Shown here piece after piece: positions 62,143 to 64,000 of a DNA stretch of 64,000 bases; positions within the stretch are counted from its first letter, which is position 1; every line of letters starts with the position of its first letter. A program made the translations under genes and the position numbers. Under the pieces are notes generated by a model. The model searched no databases. It had not been told where the DNA came from and saw only the letters and a list, made by a program, of their open reading frames with translations. Source of the DNA: Streptomyces iranensis (GTDB lineage: Bacteria > Actinomycetota > Actinomycetes > Streptomycetales > Streptomycetaceae); contig NZ_JAGGLR010000013.1 of assembly GCF_017874715.1 (NCBI RefSeq), positions 1 through 64,000 on the forward strand. Reading direction: 5' to 3'.

Positions 62143-62925
62143 GTGTCGCAGAACGACCTTCAGCGCATCATCGACTTCCGGATCTCCTTCGCCCGTCGAC
62201 AGGCCGGTGAAGTGCGGGAGGTGCCGGGCGGTTTCCTGGTGCTGCACCGGGAGTACGCCCGCTCCCATGAGCACAATCAGCTCCATATCACCGGGCCCGC
62301 CGACCCCGAGGGGCTGCCCGCGCTCGCCGACGAGGCCATGGCCTTCCTGCCGCACCGCCGGATCACGGTCCATGACGAGGCCCTGGGGCTGCTCTGTGTG
62401 CCCGCGCTGGAACGGGCCGGGTACACCCATGTCACCGAGGTGCTGATGGTCCACACCGGGCCGGCGCCGGCGGCCGGGGCGGCCGATGTGGTGGAGCGGG
62501 AGCTGGGGCCGTATCCGCACGGGCTGCTGCGGCGGGCGGTGACGGCGCAGCAGTGGCGGTGGATGCCGGACGCGGACGAGAAGACCGTGTACGACCTCGT
62601 GGAGCGGCGCACCGCCCGGCGGGCCGGAGCCGAGGAGGTGCTCTTCCTCGCCGCCCACGACGACAGCGGCGAGATCGCCTCCTGGGCCGATCTGTATCTG
62701 GAGCCCGCCGCCGGGGTCGCCCAGATCGAGGAGGTGGCGACCGCCGAGCCGTATCTGCGCCGCGGCTACGCCGACGCCGTCCTGGCCGACGCGCTGCGCC
62801 GCGCGGCCGCCGCGGGGTGCGCGCTGCGGTTCCTCGTCGCCGACCAGGACGACTGGCCGCTGCGCTGGTACGGCCGCCGCGGGTTCACCGCCGTCGGGCG
62901 GGTGCATTCCTTCTCGCGGTTCTGA
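62143..62925 (+). CDS. GNAT family acetyltransferase
   Basis: A roughly 260-residue protein. The C-terminal GNAT fold is clear (VAQIEEVATAEPYLRRGYAD, LRFLVADQDDWPLRWYGRRG), and the N-terminal half is a degenerate GNAT-like domain. The start is uncertain: GTG 62143 lies six nt after TATGAT (62131-62136), which would suit a leaderless transcript; GTG 62074 in the same frame is an alternative. Substrate unknown. Confidence 0.75.
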   Translation: MSQNDLQRIIDFRISFARRQAGEVREVPGGFLVLHREYARSHEHNQLHITGPADPEGLPALADEAMAFLPHRRITVHDEALGLLCVPALERAGYTHVTEVLMVHTGPAPAAGAADVVERELGPYPHGLLRRAVTAQQWRWMPDADEKTVYDLVERRTARRAGAEEVLFLAAHDDSGEIASWADLYLEPAAGVAQIEEVATAEPYLRRGYADAVLADALRRAAAAGCALRFLVADQDDWPLRWYGRRGFTAVGRVHSFSRF

Positions 62926-62943
62926 TACCGAAACCCCGGTCCG

Positions 62944-64000
62944 TTACGGCCCCTTGTGCGGCAGGGCCTCCGACTCCGCCGCGATCAGCGCCGGGTCCAG
63001 CACCACGTCCTCCTCGCGGGCCTCGAGCGTCGGGTCCTCGGGGAAGTGGCAGGCGGACAGGTGGCCCTCGCGGTTGCCCTCCAGGCGGATGAGCGGCGGC
63101 TCCTCCCGCGCGCATTTGTCCTGGGCCTTCCAGCACCGGGTGCGGAACCGGCAGCCGGAGGGCGGGTCGATGGGGGAGGGGACGTCCCCGGCGAGCCGGA
63201 TGCGTGTCCGGCGGGTGGTCTCCACGGCGTCCGGGCCGTCCGAGGCCTCCTCGGCCATCATCACCGCCGCGTCCGGCACCGCGGACAGCAGCGCGTGGGT
63301 GTACGGGTGACGGGGGCGGCGGTAGATGGACTCGCGGTCGCCCACCTCGACCACCTTGCCCAGGTACATCACGGCGACGCGCTGCGAGAAGTGGCGTACG
63401 ACGGCGAGGTCATGGGCGATGAACAGGAAGGCGATGCCCAGCTCCCGCTGGAGCTTCTGGAGCAGATTGACGACCTGCGCCTGGATGGAGACGTCCAGCG
63501 CCGAGACCGGTTCGTCGGCCACGATCAGCTTGGGCTCCAGGGCGAGCGCGCGGGCCACCCCGATGCGCTGGCGCTGGCCGCCGGAGAACTCGTGCGGGAA
63601 GCGGTTGTAGTGCTCGGGGTTGAGGCCCACGATCTCCAGCAGTTCGCGCACCCGGGCCTCCCGGCCGCCCGCCGGATCGATGCCGTTGATCTCCATGGGG
63701 CCGGAGATGATGGTGCCGACGGTCTGCCGGGGGTTCAGCGAGGAGTACGGATCCTGGAAGATCATCTGGATCTCGGAGCGGATCGGCGCGAGCTCCTTGC
63801 GGCCCGCGTGGGTGATGTCCCGGCCCCGGTAGGTGATCGTGCCGCTGGTGGGTTCCAGCAGCCGGGTCAGCAGCCGGCCCGTGGTGGACTTGCCGCAGCC
63901 GGACTCGCCGACCAGCCCGAAGCTCTCCCCGGCGTGCACGGTCAGATCGACCCCGTCCACCGCCTGCACGGCCCCGATCTTCCGCTTGAACGGGAAACCG
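62944..64000 (-). CDS. Peptide ABC transporter ATPase, OppF/DppF-like (partial)
   Basis: The 5' end lies beyond the window; about 352 codons are visible. GFPFKRKIGAVQAVDGVDL leads to Walker A GESGCGKST, signature EFSGGQRQR, Walker B LIVADEPVSALD, and the C-terminal cluster SGCRFRTRCWKAQDKC, followed by a 50-residue tail (HFPEDPTLEAREEDVV). It is a third, independent peptide-ABC system and more divergent from the two operons than they are from each other. It is probably the last gene of an operon to the right. Confidence 0.88.
   Translation of the reverse strand, partial: GFPFKRKIGAVQAVDGVDLTVHAGESFGLVGESGCGKSTTGRLLTRLLEPTSGTITYRGRDITHAGRKELAPIRSEIQMIFQDPYSSLNPRQTVGTIISGPMEINGIDPAGGREARVRELLEIVGLNPEHYNRFPHEFSGGQRQRIGVARALALEPKLIVADEPVSALDVSIQAQVVNLLQKLQRELGIAFLFIAHDLAVVRHFSQRVAVMYLGKVVEVGDRESIYRRPRHPYTHALLSAVPDAAVMMAEEASDGPDAVETTRRTRIRLAGDVPSPIDPPSGCRFRTRCWKAQDKCAREEPPLIRLEGNREGHLSACHFPEDPTLEAREEDVVLDPALIAAESEALPHKGP

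Overview
The window is chromosomal DNA from a high-GC actinomycete, almost certainly Streptomyces. The evidence is very strong third-position GC bias, GTG/TTG starts, many actinobacterial families (SpoIIE-type phosphatase, HutC-type GntR, DUF3159, SPOR-like small protein, 631-aa TypA) and rare TTA codons. No rRNA, tRNA or CRISPR array was seen.

Region 1 (1-11.3 kb) mixes accessory genes with debris: a transposase tail, an internally deleted IS982-type transposase, an intact MFS drug exporter, a DUF3159 membrane protein, a MerR regulator, a PapA/condensation-like acyltransferase, a doubly frameshifted S9 peptidase and a TetR regulator. A 'gene graveyard' follows: chitinase (GH19) tail with a nonsense codon, decayed IS3 element, ECF41 sigma-factor tail, frameshifted small membrane gene and a tyrosine integrase tail.

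Region 2 (11.2-23 kb) is the most unusual part. Downstream of the integrase tail lie pairs of a GTGCTGGGAT-like motif, each pair offset by exactly 11 bp. One pair, inside a 24-bp perfect repeat, recurs at 18.06 kb. Between these copies sit a 1281-aa Upf1/COG1112-like SF1 helicase with a large coiled-coil insertion and a TTA codon, and a DUF234-type AAA ATPase. A paralogous ATPase lies outside the repeats at 21.5 kb. Each ATPase is preceded by its own AT-rich repeats with 15-bp spacing. Broken RmlD-like, CTP synthase and creatininase genes and an intact propionyl-CoA synthetase (prpE) fill the rest. The helicase plus ATPase block is my best candidate for an undescribed, possibly defensive, cassette; that function is inference.

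Region 3 (23-44.1 kb) is mostly ordinary: F420/NADP reductase-like protein, Uma2 nuclease-like protein, M1 lipoprotein peptidase, GntR regulator, NCS1 and APC permeases, SPOR and Nudix proteins, a PAS-PAS-GAF-SpoIIE-HATPase regulator, sdhCAB, a solute-binding lipoprotein and typA. A roughly 760-bp array of about 25 GGGGCTTCGCCCC hairpin units lies between the SpoIIE gene and sdhB; it looks like an expanded version of a 93-bp palindromic element found again at 57.2 kb.

Region 4 (44.6-64 kb) holds two complete oligopeptide ABC operons facing each other (binding protein, two permeases, two ATPases each), with one small unknown gene between. Then come an epoxide hydrolase, a TetR/oxidoreductase divergent pair sharing three operator-like sites spaced 21 bp, a VapBC-like pair, an orphan VanX-type dipeptidase, a GNAT protein and the 3' part of a third peptide-ABC ATPase running off the window.
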